Notes under the pieces: generated by a model
What the model was told of the DNA's origin: nothing
Database searches by the model: none
Seen by the model: only the letters and a program-made list of their open reading frames with translations
Program-made: the position numbers and the translations under genes
Shown here: positions 33,958 to 42,227 of the stretch, in pieces
How positions within the stretch are numbered: the stretch's first letter is position 1
Layout: each line of letters opens with the position of its first letter
From: Pantoea agglomerans
GTDB taxonomy: Bacteria > Pseudomonadota > Gammaproteobacteria > Enterobacterales > Enterobacteriaceae
DNA length: 64,000 nt
Reading direction: 5' to 3'
Assembly (NCBI RefSeq): GCF_021397715.1
Contig: NZ_CP090208.1
Location: forward strand, 484,341-548,340

Positions 33958-35897
33958 TTAAGCCAGGTGGAACTGCTCGACCGTCTGCGCCAGCTGCTGC
34001 GCCTGGTCTTCCAGCGAACTGGCCGCAGCCGACATCTGCTGGACCAGCGCGGCGTTCTGCTGGGTCGTGCCATCCATTTCGTTAACCGCAATCGTCACCT
34101 GGGTAATGCCGCGCGCCTGCTCATCAGAGGCGGAAACGATCTCCCCAATAATGCCCTGCACTGAATTGACCGCCTGTGTCATCTCCTGCATGGTCTTACC
34201 GGCATCATTCACCAGCCTGACCCCGCTTTCGACCCGCACGCTTGACTCTTCAATCAGCGCGGCGATCTCTTTCACCGCACTGGCGCTGCGCTGCGCCAGG
34301 TTACGGACTTCAGATGCCACCACCGCAAAGCCGCGTCCCTGCTCACCCGCGCGCGCGGCTTCTACCGCGGCATTGAGCGCCAGAATGTTGGTCTGGAAGG
34401 CGATGCTGTTGATCATGGTGGTGATGTCGCCGATCTTTTTCGAACTGTCATCGATCTGCGCCATCGTCTGCACCACCTGGCCCACCAGCGTGGCACCGCG
34501 ACTGGCGATATGAGTGGCATTTTCTGTCAGGCTGGTTGCCTGCTGAGCGTTATCGGCGTTGAGGCGGATGGTGGCGCTGATCTGCTCCATACTGGCTGCG
34601 GTCTGTTCCAGTGCGGCTGCCTGCTGCTCGGTACGGGATGCCAGGTTAAGGTTGCCGCTGGCAATTTCGCCCGCGCCCTGACGCACCGATTCACTGGCAT
34701 CTTTAATCTGGCCGACAATACCCCGCAGCTGGCTTTGCATCGTCTGTAAGGCGAAGAACAGGCTGCTGCGGTCGTCGGCTTTGACCGCAATCGCATTGTC
34801 GAGCTTGCCCTCCGCCACGGCCAGCGCAATTTTGGCCGCTTCGGCCGGCTCGCCACCAATCGGGCGTAGCACTTTACGGCTGAACAACATGCCCAGCACC
34901 GCGCCGACCAGCAGAATGCTGACCACCATCAGGCCAATGGCCCAGCTGAGCTGCCGGTTAGCGGCGGCCATCACCTGACTCACCGGCGCCACCACCCCGA
35001 GATACCAGGGTTTATCGCTGTCGCCAATCACCACCGGTTGCCAGGTCACTAACGCCTCTTCACCCAGCACCGCATCAAAATGCTGCATCACCCGTGAACT
35101 GAAGTGATCGCTTTCCCCTTTCCACGGCTTGCCCGCCTCCTCTTTCACCGGTGAAGAGACGACCTTTCCGCCATTCGAAAGCAGCAGTGCATAGCCGCTG
35201 CCCTGCCAGGGTTTGATCTGATTAACTTTCTGTTGCAGCGAAGCCAGTGAAATGTCGGAGGTCACAATGGCTTTTAAGGTGCCCTTATCGATGATCGCCG
35301 CCGCCACCGAGGTTAACAAGGTGGGTACGCCGTTATAGGCGTAGCTGTAAGGCTCGATCAGGGTATCTTTTTTCGACTGCTGCGGTATCTGGTAGTAGTC
35401 ACCCTGGCCCGGAGTCAGGATGGAGAGCAGCGGATGCATGGCGTAATGACCGGCCTGATCGCGATCCACAAACCAGGCGTAGCGACCCTGCGGGGCCTGT
35501 CCCGGCTGGTTAACAAATTCGGCATCGCGACCGTCGAAGGCGTTTGGTTCGAAGATGACTGACATCGACAGATATCAGGATTGGCGCGCAGTGAATATTC
35601 CATGATCTTATCGACCACTTTACGATCCGTAATGCCTGCCTGCGGTAAGGCGATCAGGCTTTGTCCCAGATGGCTGGCCACATCGCGCGCATGACTCAGC
35701 TCCTGTTGCACCTGTAAGCCGCGGCTTTGCGCGATTTGCTGCAGATATTTTTCCGCCAGCGCCTTCTGCTCTTTACCGGACTGCCAGCTCAGAACACCGA
35801 TCGTCACGCTAAATCCCAGCATAATGGTCAGGCCGCCGGTAATAAGCATCTGCGCCCGGGTACTCATCTTCTTTTTATCGTTTAACTGACTGGCCAT
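33958..35897 (-). pseudogene. Methyl-accepting chemotaxis protein, broken by a 1-base deletion
   Basis: The full gene would encode about 646 residues from ATG 35897 (AGGGGA upstream). It would have a first membrane helix (MLITGGLTIMLGFSVTIGV), a double-Cache sensor domain, a second helix (WAIGLMVVSILLVGAVLGML), a HAMP region and the signalling hairpin EQGRGFAVVASEVRNLAQRS. The N-terminal frame reaches YSLRANPDI and then shifts; the rest continues as MSVIFEPNAFDGRDAEF. Family members read NPDYLxMSVIFEPNAFDG, so one base is missing near 35571-35577. The second frame is otherwise intact for 535 codons. A sequencing error or recent mutation is possible. Confidence 0.85.
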
Positions 35898-36160
35898 ATT
35901 GGTTCCCCTGGAATTTACCTTTTTGCGACCTCCTTGTGGTTTACGTGCTCCTGAGATCATCTATCGGCGCCGTTTTTTTGAACTTTAACGGCGGCTTCGG
36001 GAACGTCAGATGAGATAAAGCCGGCGAAGTTGATCCTCAAAGGGTTCTGACTTCAGCAATGAATCCGCTTTTTTTGATCTGCAGCAATATCGGCCGACGC
36101 AACTACTGTCAGTTTATGTAAACAGACGTTGTCGTCCCTTATCATCGTGGAGAGAAATCA

Positions 36161-36265
36161 ATGGCCGGTAAACTTGGATTAGCAGGCGGAATGATTATCT
36201 GGTTAGCGTATGTTGCCTGGATCGTGCATTACTATTCAGACACCTTTTTGCAGTTCTCCCGCTAA
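36161..36265 (+). CDS. 34-residue single-helix membrane peptide
   Basis: A frame from ATG 36161 to TAA 36265 encodes a short protein with one hydrophobic helix (LAGGMIIWLAYVAWIVHYY) and a polar tail. GGAGAG lies eight bases upstream, and a strong terminator follows three bases after the stop, so it is a complete one-gene unit. I do not recognise the family. Small proteins of this kind often modulate a larger membrane protein. Confidence 0.7.
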   Translation: MAGKLGLAGGMIIWLAYVAWIVHYYSDTFLQFSR

Positions 36266-36268
36266 ACA

Positions 36269-36296
36269 GACAGGACCTTCGGGTCCTGTTTTCTTT
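36269..36296 (+). terminator. Strong terminator with TTCG loop
   Basis: CAGGACC (36271-36277), TTCG and GGTCCTG (36282-36288) form a perfect stem followed by TTTTCTTTT. It ends the transcript of the 34-residue peptide. Confidence 0.88.
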
Positions 36297-36357
36297 TCTG
36301 CATGACTCCCGCATCGATTGTCTTCTGAGCCAAAAATTCGCTACTATTGACTCATTA

Positions 36358-36411
36358 TGTGAGCCGATTAAAAGATGCTATTCGGCTCATTCACCCGAAA
36401 ATGAGCCGAAT
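36358..36411. promoter_or_regulatory. Operator-like GAGCCGA repeats at the Fic start
   Basis: ATTCGGCTCAT (36380-36390) and ATGAGCCGAAT (36401-36411) form a perfect 11-bp inverted repeat. A third copy, TGAGCCGATT (36360-36369), lies upstream. The last arm touches the Fic start codon (36412), leaving no Shine-Dalgarno, and a TTGACT at 36348-36353 could be the -35 box. The Fic protein has a C-terminal DNA-binding domain, so autorepression is likely. Confidence 0.65.
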
Positions 36412-37530
36412 ATGACCACAGAATGGATCTGGCAACAGGCCGACTGGCCACAGTTCTACTGGCAGGAGGCTGTGCTGCTGCCTCGCCTGCGGCAGCTGCA
36501 ACAGCAGCGAGGCGTACTGCTGGGCCGGGCCAGCCTGCAGGTCAGTGATGAACAGCAAACGCTCGATACTCTGCTCAGCAATATCCTCTCCTCATCCGCC
36601 ATTGAAGAAGAGCGGGTAAACGTACAGTCGGTACGTTCATCTCTGGCGCGCCGCTTAGGCGTGACCGAACAACAGCCTTATCCGGTTTCGGATCGATCGG
36701 AGGGACTGGCGGCGATGATGCTGGATGCCATTAACAACCGCAGCCAGCCGCTCACGCTGGCGCGTCTTTACCAATGGCATCGCTGGCTGTTTCCTGCCGA
36801 TGAGTGGTCGGTGCAGCGTCTGAGCGTCGGTACCCTACGCGGCAGTGAGCCAATGCAGGTGATCTCCGGACGGATCGATCGCCCAACGGTGCATTTTGAA
36901 GCGCCGCCGCGCAGTGGACTGGAGCCACAGCTGACGCAGTTTATTGACTGGTTTAACCGCAGCGAGCAGGACGTCATGCTGGACCCGCTGCTGCGCGCCG
37001 CCATCTGCCATCTCTGGTTTGTTACCCTGCACCCGTTTGATGACGGTAATGGCCGTATCACCCGCGCTTTAACCGATCTGGCACTGGCGCAGGCGGACAG
37101 TCAAAGCATCCGGCTCTATGCCATGTCACCGGCGATTCTGGCGCATCGGGCGGACTATTACCGCATTCTGGAGCGGACGCAGAAAGGTGGACTGGATATC
37201 ACCGACTGGCTGATTTGGTTCCTCGATATGCTGGATGAGAGCCTGCAACAGGCGATGAACAGCATCGCCCGCACCCAGATCAGGGCGCGCTTCTGGCTAC
37301 AGCATCGGGAACGCTCTCTGAGCAAAGAGCAGATAAAAGTACTGAACCGGTTGTTAGACGGCGGCGAACAGGGTTTTGAACAGGGGATCAGCGCCAGTCA
37401 GTATCAGAAGGTGGCGAAAGTGAGTAAGGCGACGGCGACACGTCATTTAGCCGATCTGCTGGAGAAAGGCTGTCTTTACCGGCTGGAAGGCGGCGGACGC
37501 AGTACGCGCTATCAGGTGAAAACAGACTGA
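36412..37530 (+). CDS. Fic-family protein with C-terminal HTH domain
   Basis: The 372-residue protein has an N-terminal DUF4172-like domain containing the inhibitory helix SSSAIEEERV (60-69), the Fic core with HPFDDGNGRI (His207 onwards), and a C-terminal winged helix (VAKVSKATATRHLADLLEK). Fic enzymes transfer AMP or related groups to a target protein; class II members are held inactive by the SxxxE-type helix seen here. There is no partner antitoxin. No Shine-Dalgarno precedes the ATG, which directly abuts a palindrome. The target is unknown. Confidence 0.9.
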   Translation: MTTEWIWQQADWPQFYWQEAVLLPRLRQLQQQRGVLLGRASLQVSDEQQTLDTLLSNILSSSAIEEERVNVQSVRSSLARRLGVTEQQPYPVSDRSEGLAAMMLDAINNRSQPLTLARLYQWHRWLFPADEWSVQRLSVGTLRGSEPMQVISGRIDRPTVHFEAPPRSGLEPQLTQFIDWFNRSEQDVMLDPLLRAAICHLWFVTLHPFDDGNGRITRALTDLALAQADSQSIRLYAMSPAILAHRADYYRILERTQKGGLDITDWLIWFLDMLDESLQQAMNSIARTQIRARFWLQHRERSLSKEQIKVLNRLLDGGEQGFEQGISASQYQKVAKVSKATATRHLADLLEKGCLYRLEGGGRSTRYQVKTD

Positions 37531-37564
37531 GAGAATGATGCGCGCGCTCAGCCAGTAAAATAAC

Positions 37565-37589
37565 CACGCCGGAAATGGCTTCCGGCGTG
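37565..37589. terminator. Hairpin between Fic and yebG genes
   Basis: CACGCCGGAA (37565-37574) and TTCCGGCGTG (37580-37589) form a perfect 10-bp stem with a 5-nt loop between convergent genes. Confidence 0.65.
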
Positions 37590-37596
37590 ACGGGGA

Positions 37597-37944
37597 TCAG
37601 GCTGCTTTCACCGCGCGCACTTTCTTGCTGCTGGCGGTTTCTGCTTCGGCGGCGTCATCAGAACGCTCCGACACCGTTTCAGGCTGACCGGCAGTGGCGG
37701 CCACAGGCTCAGGCAGTTTGCTGGTGCGGAGAATATGCTGCACGGCATCTTTCTGCTCAGCGATCAGCAAGCCCAGCGTTTCTGCCTGCGTCTCATCCAG
37801 TGCGGGTTGATGCTGTAACAGCCAGTCGGTGAAGGCTTCGGCCATATCGAGCATTTTGTCGTAGGCATCGGCCTCTTTCTTGTTGGCAAACGTCATCTTC
37901 TCTTCACCCTTTCTGACTACTACAAATTTTGTTTCGACAGCCAT
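37597..37944 (-). CDS. yebG: SOS-induced protein YebG
   Basis: The 115-residue protein matches E. coli YebG: MAVETKFVVVRKGEEKMTFA, NKKEADAYDKMLDMAEAFTD, LIAEQKDAVQHILRTSKLP. The C-terminal tail is longer and rich in Ala, Glu and Lys. ATG 37944 fits the E. coli start; the longer frame to 38037 runs across the LexA box. A perfect SOS box lies 16 bp upstream. YebG is DNA-damage induced; its molecular function is unclear. Confidence 0.93.
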   Translation of the reverse strand: MAVETKFVVVRKGEEKMTFANKKEADAYDKMLDMAEAFTDWLLQHQPALDETQAETLGLLIAEQKDAVQHILRTSKLPEPVAATAGQPETVSERSDDAAEAETASSKKVRAVKAA

Positions 37945-37959
37945 GTTTTTGCCCTCAGA

Positions 37960-37979
37960 TACTGTGTATACATACAGTA
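37960..37979 (-). promoter_or_regulatory. LexA (SOS) box of yebG
   Basis: TACTGT-GTATACAT-ACAGTA matches the LexA consensus CTGT-N8-ACAG with fully symmetric arms. It lies just upstream of the yebG start. Confidence 0.92.
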
Positions 37980-38081
37980 TATCACGACGTTGATGCTTTT
38001 CCAGCAGAGAATAGAGTTTATCGGTTGTACGCCGCATAACCTTAACCGGGCGCAGGTTTTCGGGTGAAACCGCGTCGCCGG

Positions 38082-38876
38082 TTACACCTGAAGCTCCTCA
38101 AGAAAATCGGCCAGCGCTTTGCGCGGGTCATCCTCTTCCGAGACGATCATCTCGATGCCCCACTGCCCCAGTACCTCTTTTGCCACCGGATTATTGCGGT
38201 TGGTAAACAGATAGGACTTGGGACGCGCGGTGGCCAGCCCGGTACGGCCCCACATTTTCGTCAGGCGGTAGAACAGCAGACGAATATTAAAATCGCTGAT
38301 GCTGTAGCCAACAAACAGCACCGAATTGCCCATCACGTCATGGGTCAGTTTGATGTCGAGCGGTGAATCAAAATAGAGCCGTTCAAAGTAGCTGCTTTCA
38401 TCGAGCACGATAGAGGTATCGTCATCGAAATCACCGTGCAGCTTGATGATGTGGCGCTTATCTTCGGTCAGCGACACCAGGTCGGCGGCATTGGCCACTT
38501 TGTAGTAGGGAACGCCATGCGCATCGTGCGCCGCTTCCAGCCAGCGATCGTAATTGGTGGTGTAGATACGCGAGAAGTTGCCCTGGGTAATCATGGTGTG
38601 AATTTCTGACGTCCGGACATCAATATCCGGGCGGTGCCATTCGCGATCCATCCAGCTGCGCAGCGGGCCGAGTGACCCTTTCTTCTGTTTGTAATATTCC
38701 GCCAGCGACAGGTGGGTACCGTAGGTATTGAAGATTTTAGGATCGTAGCCCAGCTCATTGGCGAGATGGGCAATCAGCTCATGCCACTCCGGCAGGCCAA
38801 GGTTGCGTGAGATGCCCGCACCGGCAAACAGAATCAGCTTACCAGAGTCATAGGCACGTTTAAGTTCTGGTTTCAT
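38082..38876 (-). CDS. SIR2-family NAD hydrolase effector (KomC-like)
   Basis: The 264-residue protein is a single SIR2 domain with all catalytic motifs: GAGIS (19-23), YTTNYDRW (Asn108, Asp110) and the active-site His147 in IIKLHGDF, plus a late VGYSISDFNIR. There is no zinc-binding Cys pair, as in the SIR2_2 NADases of phage defence rather than protein deacetylases. Its start overlaps the stop of the HAM1-like gene by four bases. In the Kongming defence system a SIR2 protein (KomC) works with a HAM1 protein (KomB) to deplete NAD+ on sensing dITP. The gene pair here fits that core. Confidence 0.88.
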   Translation of the reverse strand: MKPELKRAYDSGKLILFAGAGISRNLGLPEWHELIAHLANELGYDPKIFNTYGTHLSLAEYYKQKKGSLGPLRSWMDREWHRPDIDVRTSEIHTMITQGNFSRIYTTNYDRWLEAAHDAHGVPYYKVANAADLVSLTEDKRHIIKLHGDFDDDTSIVLDESSYFERLYFDSPLDIKLTHDVMGNSVLFVGYSISDFNIRLLFYRLTKMWGRTGLATARPKSYLFTNRNNPVAKEVLGQWGIEMIVSEEDDPRKALADFLEELQV

Positions 38877-39433
38877 GCAACACTCCGGGCCGTTTTCAAA
38901 AAGGTGGCGAAGCGATCGAGCGCGATGCGCCGCATGGAGATCTCATTCTTGAGCTCGCCCATTTCGGCGAAGGTCTGATCGTAGCCTTCCGGGATAAAGA
39001 CGCAGTCCCACTGAAAGCCGCGGGTACCGGCAGGCTCGGCGGCGATGGTGCCGCGCAGTTCACCTGAAAACTGGTACATCTTGCGGCCATCACAGTAGCC
39101 GAGTACGGTTTTTGCCGTCACGGCCTGGCTGTCGAGTCCCTGAACCAGGGCAGTAAAGCGTTCTGCATCCAGCCGGTTCCAGAAAATGCGGGTCAGCCCG
39201 GCAGGCAGGCCATTGAGGCCGTCGAGATAGAGTCCGGTATGCTCGACGAAGAGCGGTCGCCCAATCAGTGAAAAGGCTTTGGTCAGTTTATCGCGCACCA
39301 GATCGAGTTCATTTTCAGTCTGGATCTCTTCGATGCGACGGGAGATGGGCAACACTTCGACTCCGACAGGTTCGAGGATTTTGCGCACCTCCGCCAGCTT
39401 TTGCTCATTGGCAGAAAGGAATCTGATTTTCAT
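38873..39433 (-). CDS. HAM1/ITPase-like nucleotide-binding protein (KomB-like)
   Basis: The 186-residue protein has the HAM1/RdgB fold: FLSANEQKLAEVRKIL at the nucleotide site, EIQTENELDLVRDKLTKAF, then VEHTGLYLDGLNGLPAG and the late FQWDCVFIPEG and KNEISMRRIAL. Housekeeping RdgB has ADDSGL where this protein has VEHTGL (Glu64-His65), so the catalytic Asp is replaced, and the SHR motif is SMR. It may bind inosine-type nucleotides more than hydrolyse them. It is translationally coupled to a SIR2 gene, as in KomB-KomC. ATG 39433 has GGAAG upstream. Confidence 0.85.
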   Translation of the reverse strand: MKIRFLSANEQKLAEVRKILEPVGVEVLPISRRIEEIQTENELDLVRDKLTKAFSLIGRPLFVEHTGLYLDGLNGLPAGLTRIFWNRLDAERFTALVQGLDSQAVTAKTVLGYCDGRKMYQFSGELRGTIAAEPAGTRGFQWDCVFIPEGYDQTFAEMGELKNEISMRRIALDRFATFLKTARSVA

Positions 39434-39576
39434 GGGGCTTCCAGGTTAATTGCTCCGCCGCGCGCTGAATCGACAGGCGGGCAGGATAGATCACTAACGC
39501 TGGAGAGTGTAGCGCAATTCCGGGGTCGATCGCCGTGACAACGGTTCTGTGGCGTGGAAGGTAACGCTGAATAAAC

Positions 39577-39590
39577 GGCGCCGAAGCGCC
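39577..39590 (-). terminator. Terminator of the sulfur-compound transport operon
   Basis: On the minus strand GGCGC-TTCG-GCGCC (39590-39577) is followed by GTTTATT. It lies just after the stop of the binding-protein gene and before the HAM1 gene. Confidence 0.55.
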
Positions 39591-39599
39591 TGAGAGGCA

Positions 39600-40505
39600 T
39601 CAGTACTGAATGCCAGGAGGATTGACCGTGGAGTGGGCAATGGCTTCATCCTGTTCACCCCAGCGCGTCAGCACCTGCTGATACTGCCCGCCGCGAATGG
39701 CACCATCGATGGCGGCCTGCAGGGCCGGAGCCAGCCCATTGCCCTTTTTGGTGGTGACCGCCACCCAGGCGCGAAACGGCCCGCTGCCGACCAGCTTTGT
39801 CTGGCCGCGTGACGCCACTTTCCAGGCTGCCATCGAGTGCGGACCGAACATCGCATCGGCCCGTCCCGACAGCAGCGAAAGCGTGGCTGAGGCGTCATCG
39901 GTCAGATAGATCGGCGTCACCGCAGGCAGCCCTTTCGCCTGGTTTTGCTCATCCCAGCTCAGCAGGATACGCTCCTGATTGGTGCCGGAGGCCACGATGA
40001 TGCGCTTACCGGCGATGTCAGCGGGCGCGTTGATCGTGGTGATTTTGCTGTCACTTTTCACCGAAAAGGCGTGGTTATCGGCGCGATAGGTGGCGAAATC
40101 AAACTTCTTTTTACGCTCTTCGGTCACCGCGATATTGAACATCGCCACATCGTAACGGCCCGCGCTAATGCCGAGCGGCCAGTCTTCCCACGAAGCGGGC
40201 ACCAGCTTCAGCTTTAATCCCAGACTGTCGGCCAGCAGCCGGGCAATGTCGGGATCGCTGCCAATGCGTGAGACATTATCCGACCCCAGCAGCGACAGCG
40301 GTGGTGAGTTGGTGGCGGAAGTCGCCACCGTCAGGGTTCCCGGTTCAATAAAAGCAAAGCTGGCCGGAATTTTAGCGATCGCCGCCGGATTGGCGGGCGC
40401 ATGAATCGGCGTCTCATTTTGCCGGGTATCACGCTGTTCAGCGGCGGAAACCCCCAGCGGCGACAGCAGCGACAAAAGTAGCAATGACAGAGGGGTCAGC
40501 TTCAT
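39600..40505 (-). CDS. Polar amino acid-type ABC binding protein, copy 2
   Basis: The 301-residue protein has a signal peptide (LTPLSLLLLSLLSPLGVSAA) and the cluster F amino-acid binding fold: SATNSPPLSLLG, DPDIARLLADSLGLKLKLVP, ASWEDWPLGISAGRYDVAMF, FDFATYRADNHAF and GTNQERILLSWDEQN. It is clearly paralogous to the protein at 42751-43692. ATG 40505 has AGGA upstream, inside the end of the ATPase gene. The TSWEDWPLG-type proteins of this group accompany S-alkylcysteine salvage genes. Confidence 0.9.
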   Translation of the reverse strand: MKLTPLSLLLLSLLSPLGVSAAEQRDTRQNETPIHAPANPAAIAKIPASFAFIEPGTLTVATSATNSPPLSLLGSDNVSRIGSDPDIARLLADSLGLKLKLVPASWEDWPLGISAGRYDVAMFNIAVTEERKKKFDFATYRADNHAFSVKSDSKITTINAPADIAGKRIIVASGTNQERILLSWDEQNQAKGLPAVTPIYLTDDASATLSLLSGRADAMFGPHSMAAWKVASRGQTKLVGSGPFRAWVAVTTKKGNGLAPALQAAIDGAIRGGQYQQVLTRWGEQDEAIAHSTVNPPGIQY

Positions 40506-40513
40506 CGTCATCC

Positions 40514-41308
40514 TCACAGTACGCGCGCCAGGAAGCGTCGGGTTCGCTCATGACGCGGATTGTTCAGCACCTGCGTGGTGCTGCCCTGCTCAACGATCCG
40601 ACCATCGACCATAAACACCACGTTATCCGCCACTTCGCGGGCAAAGCCGATCTCGTGAGTGACGATCACCAGCGTGGTGCCGGAACGCGCCAGCTTCTTA
40701 ATCACGTCGAGCACCTCGCCGACCAGTTCCGGATCGAGCGCCGAGGTCGGTTCATCAAACAGCATCACCCGGGGATTGAGCATCAGGGCGCGGGCGATGG
40801 CGATACGCTGCTGCTGACCGCCCGACAGATGGCGCGGCCAGGCGTCAGCTTTATGCCGCAGGCCAACAATATCCAGCAGTTCACCGGCGCGCTGTATCGC
40901 TGCCGCTTTGGTGAGCTGGCGATGGGCAATCGGTGCCTCAATCAGGTTGTCCAGCACGCTGAGGTGCGGGAACAGATTGAAATTCTGAAACACATAGCCG
41001 ACGTTGATGCGCTGACGCAGGATCGCCTGCTCTTTCAGTTCATAGAGCTTATCGCCGCGTTGCTGATAGCCTATGTAATCGCCATCGATCTGGATAAACC
41101 CTTCATCTACCCGCTCCAGATGGTTGATGGTGCGCAACAGCGTTGATTTGCCGGAGCCGGAAGGGCCGAGGATCACCGTCACCGATCCCGGCGCCAGCGA
41201 CAAAGAAACCCCATCCAGCGCTTTATGTTTGCCAAAACTTTTACTGACGCCGGTAATGCTGATGGCACCGGTGGTGTGTGATGTGCGGTAATCAATGGCT
41301 TCGGACAT
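40514..41308 (-). CDS. Amino acid-type ABC transporter ATPase
   Basis: The 264-residue ATPase has Walker A GPSGSGKST, Q-loop FQNFNLFPHLSV, signature LSGGQQQRIAIARAL, Walker B VMLFDEPTSALDPE and the switch His in VTHEIGFARE, all typical of the GlnQ/HisP group. ATG 41308 has GGAG upstream, and the gene overlaps the permease by 17 bp. It powers import of a compound handled by the downstream flavoenzymes. Confidence 0.95.
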   Translation of the reverse strand: MSEAIDYRTSHTTGAISITGVSKSFGKHKALDGVSLSLAPGSVTVILGPSGSGKSTLLRTINHLERVDEGFIQIDGDYIGYQQRGDKLYELKEQAILRQRINVGYVFQNFNLFPHLSVLDNLIEAPIAHRQLTKAAAIQRAGELLDIVGLRHKADAWPRHLSGGQQQRIAIARALMLNPRVMLFDEPTSALDPELVGEVLDVIKKLARSGTTLVIVTHEIGFAREVADNVVFMVDGRIVEQGSTTQVLNNPRHERTRRFLARVL

Positions 41309-42218
41309 GGCTGATCTCCTCGGTTGGATTAAGCGGCGTAACGCGGTTGCGCCACTGCCGCCAGCGCGACGGCTGCGGCTCACGGGTCACGCTGCGGGCC
41401 AGCCAGCGTTCAACGCTGTGCTGAATCACCGACAGTACGGTGGTAATAATCAGATACCAGGCGGCACCGACCATCAGCAGCGGGATCACTTCCTGGTTGC
41501 GGTTGTAGATCATCTGGATGGTGTAAAACAGCTCCGGCATCGCCAGCACGTAAACCATCGCCGTGCCCTTCGCCAGGCTGATGATTTCGTTAAAGGCGGT
41601 GGGAATGATGGCGCGTAACGCCTGCGGCAGAATGATGCGGAAGGTGCGACGGGTTGCCGACAGCCCCAGCGCGGAGGCGGCCTCAACCTGGCCATGATCC
41701 ACACCCAGAATCCCGCCGCGAATGATCTCCGCGCTGTAAGCCGCCTGCACCAGCGTTAAGCCAATCACCGCCGCCGGAAACTGTCCCAGCACATTGATGG
41801 TCTGAAACGCTCCCCACGACAGCGTGGTAAAGGGGACCCCGATCGACAGGGTGTCGTAGAGATAAGAGAAGTTGTACAGGATGATCAGCACGACGATCAG
41901 CGGCAGCGAGCGGAACAGCCAGATATATCCCCAGGCCAGACTGCTCAGCAGCCATGACGATGAGAGGCGGGCCAGCGCCAGCAGGCCGCCAAAAATCAGG
42001 CTGAATACCGTGCCGAGCAGCGTCAGCAGCAGCGTCTGCCCCAGCCCATGCAGGATCACCGGGTCGAAGAACCAGCGGGCAAATACGCCCCATTCCCAGC
42101 GCGGATTAAACGCGACCGACTGAATGACGCCAGCCAGAATAAACAGGGCGACGATCGCGCCAAGGGTGCGGGCCGGATAACGCGCGGGCACCACCTGCAG
42201 ATGTTGATGCTTGCTCAT
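41292..42218 (-). CDS. Amino acid-type ABC transporter permease
   Basis: The 308-residue permease has the HisM/GlnP-type TM core (LHGLGQTLLLTLLGTVFSLI) and the EAA-like loop VEAASALGLSATRRTFRIIL. There is one permease gene only, so it likely forms a homodimer. Overlap with the ATPase gene supports one complex. Confidence 0.93.
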   Translation of the reverse strand: MSKHQHLQVVPARYPARTLGAIVALFILAGVIQSVAFNPRWEWGVFARWFFDPVILHGLGQTLLLTLLGTVFSLIFGGLLALARLSSSWLLSSLAWGYIWLFRSLPLIVVLIILYNFSYLYDTLSIGVPFTTLSWGAFQTINVLGQFPAAVIGLTLVQAAYSAEIIRGGILGVDHGQVEAASALGLSATRRTFRIILPQALRAIIPTAFNEIISLAKGTAMVYVLAMPELFYTIQMIYNRNQEVIPLLMVGAAWYLIITTVLSVIQHSVERWLARSVTREPQPSRWRQWRNRVTPLNPTEEISHVRSH

Positions 42219-42227
42219 GATCTCTCC

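Noticed and set aside
38082..38876. Thoeris ThsA or a protein deacetylase
   Set aside because: There is no SLOG or TIR partner and no zinc Cys pair. The partner is a HAM1-fold gene, pointing to the KomBC type.
38873..39433. Housekeeping RdgB
   Set aside because: The ADDSG and SHR catalytic motifs are changed, and the gene is coupled to a SIR2 gene instead of the yggS-hemW neighbourhood of rdgB.
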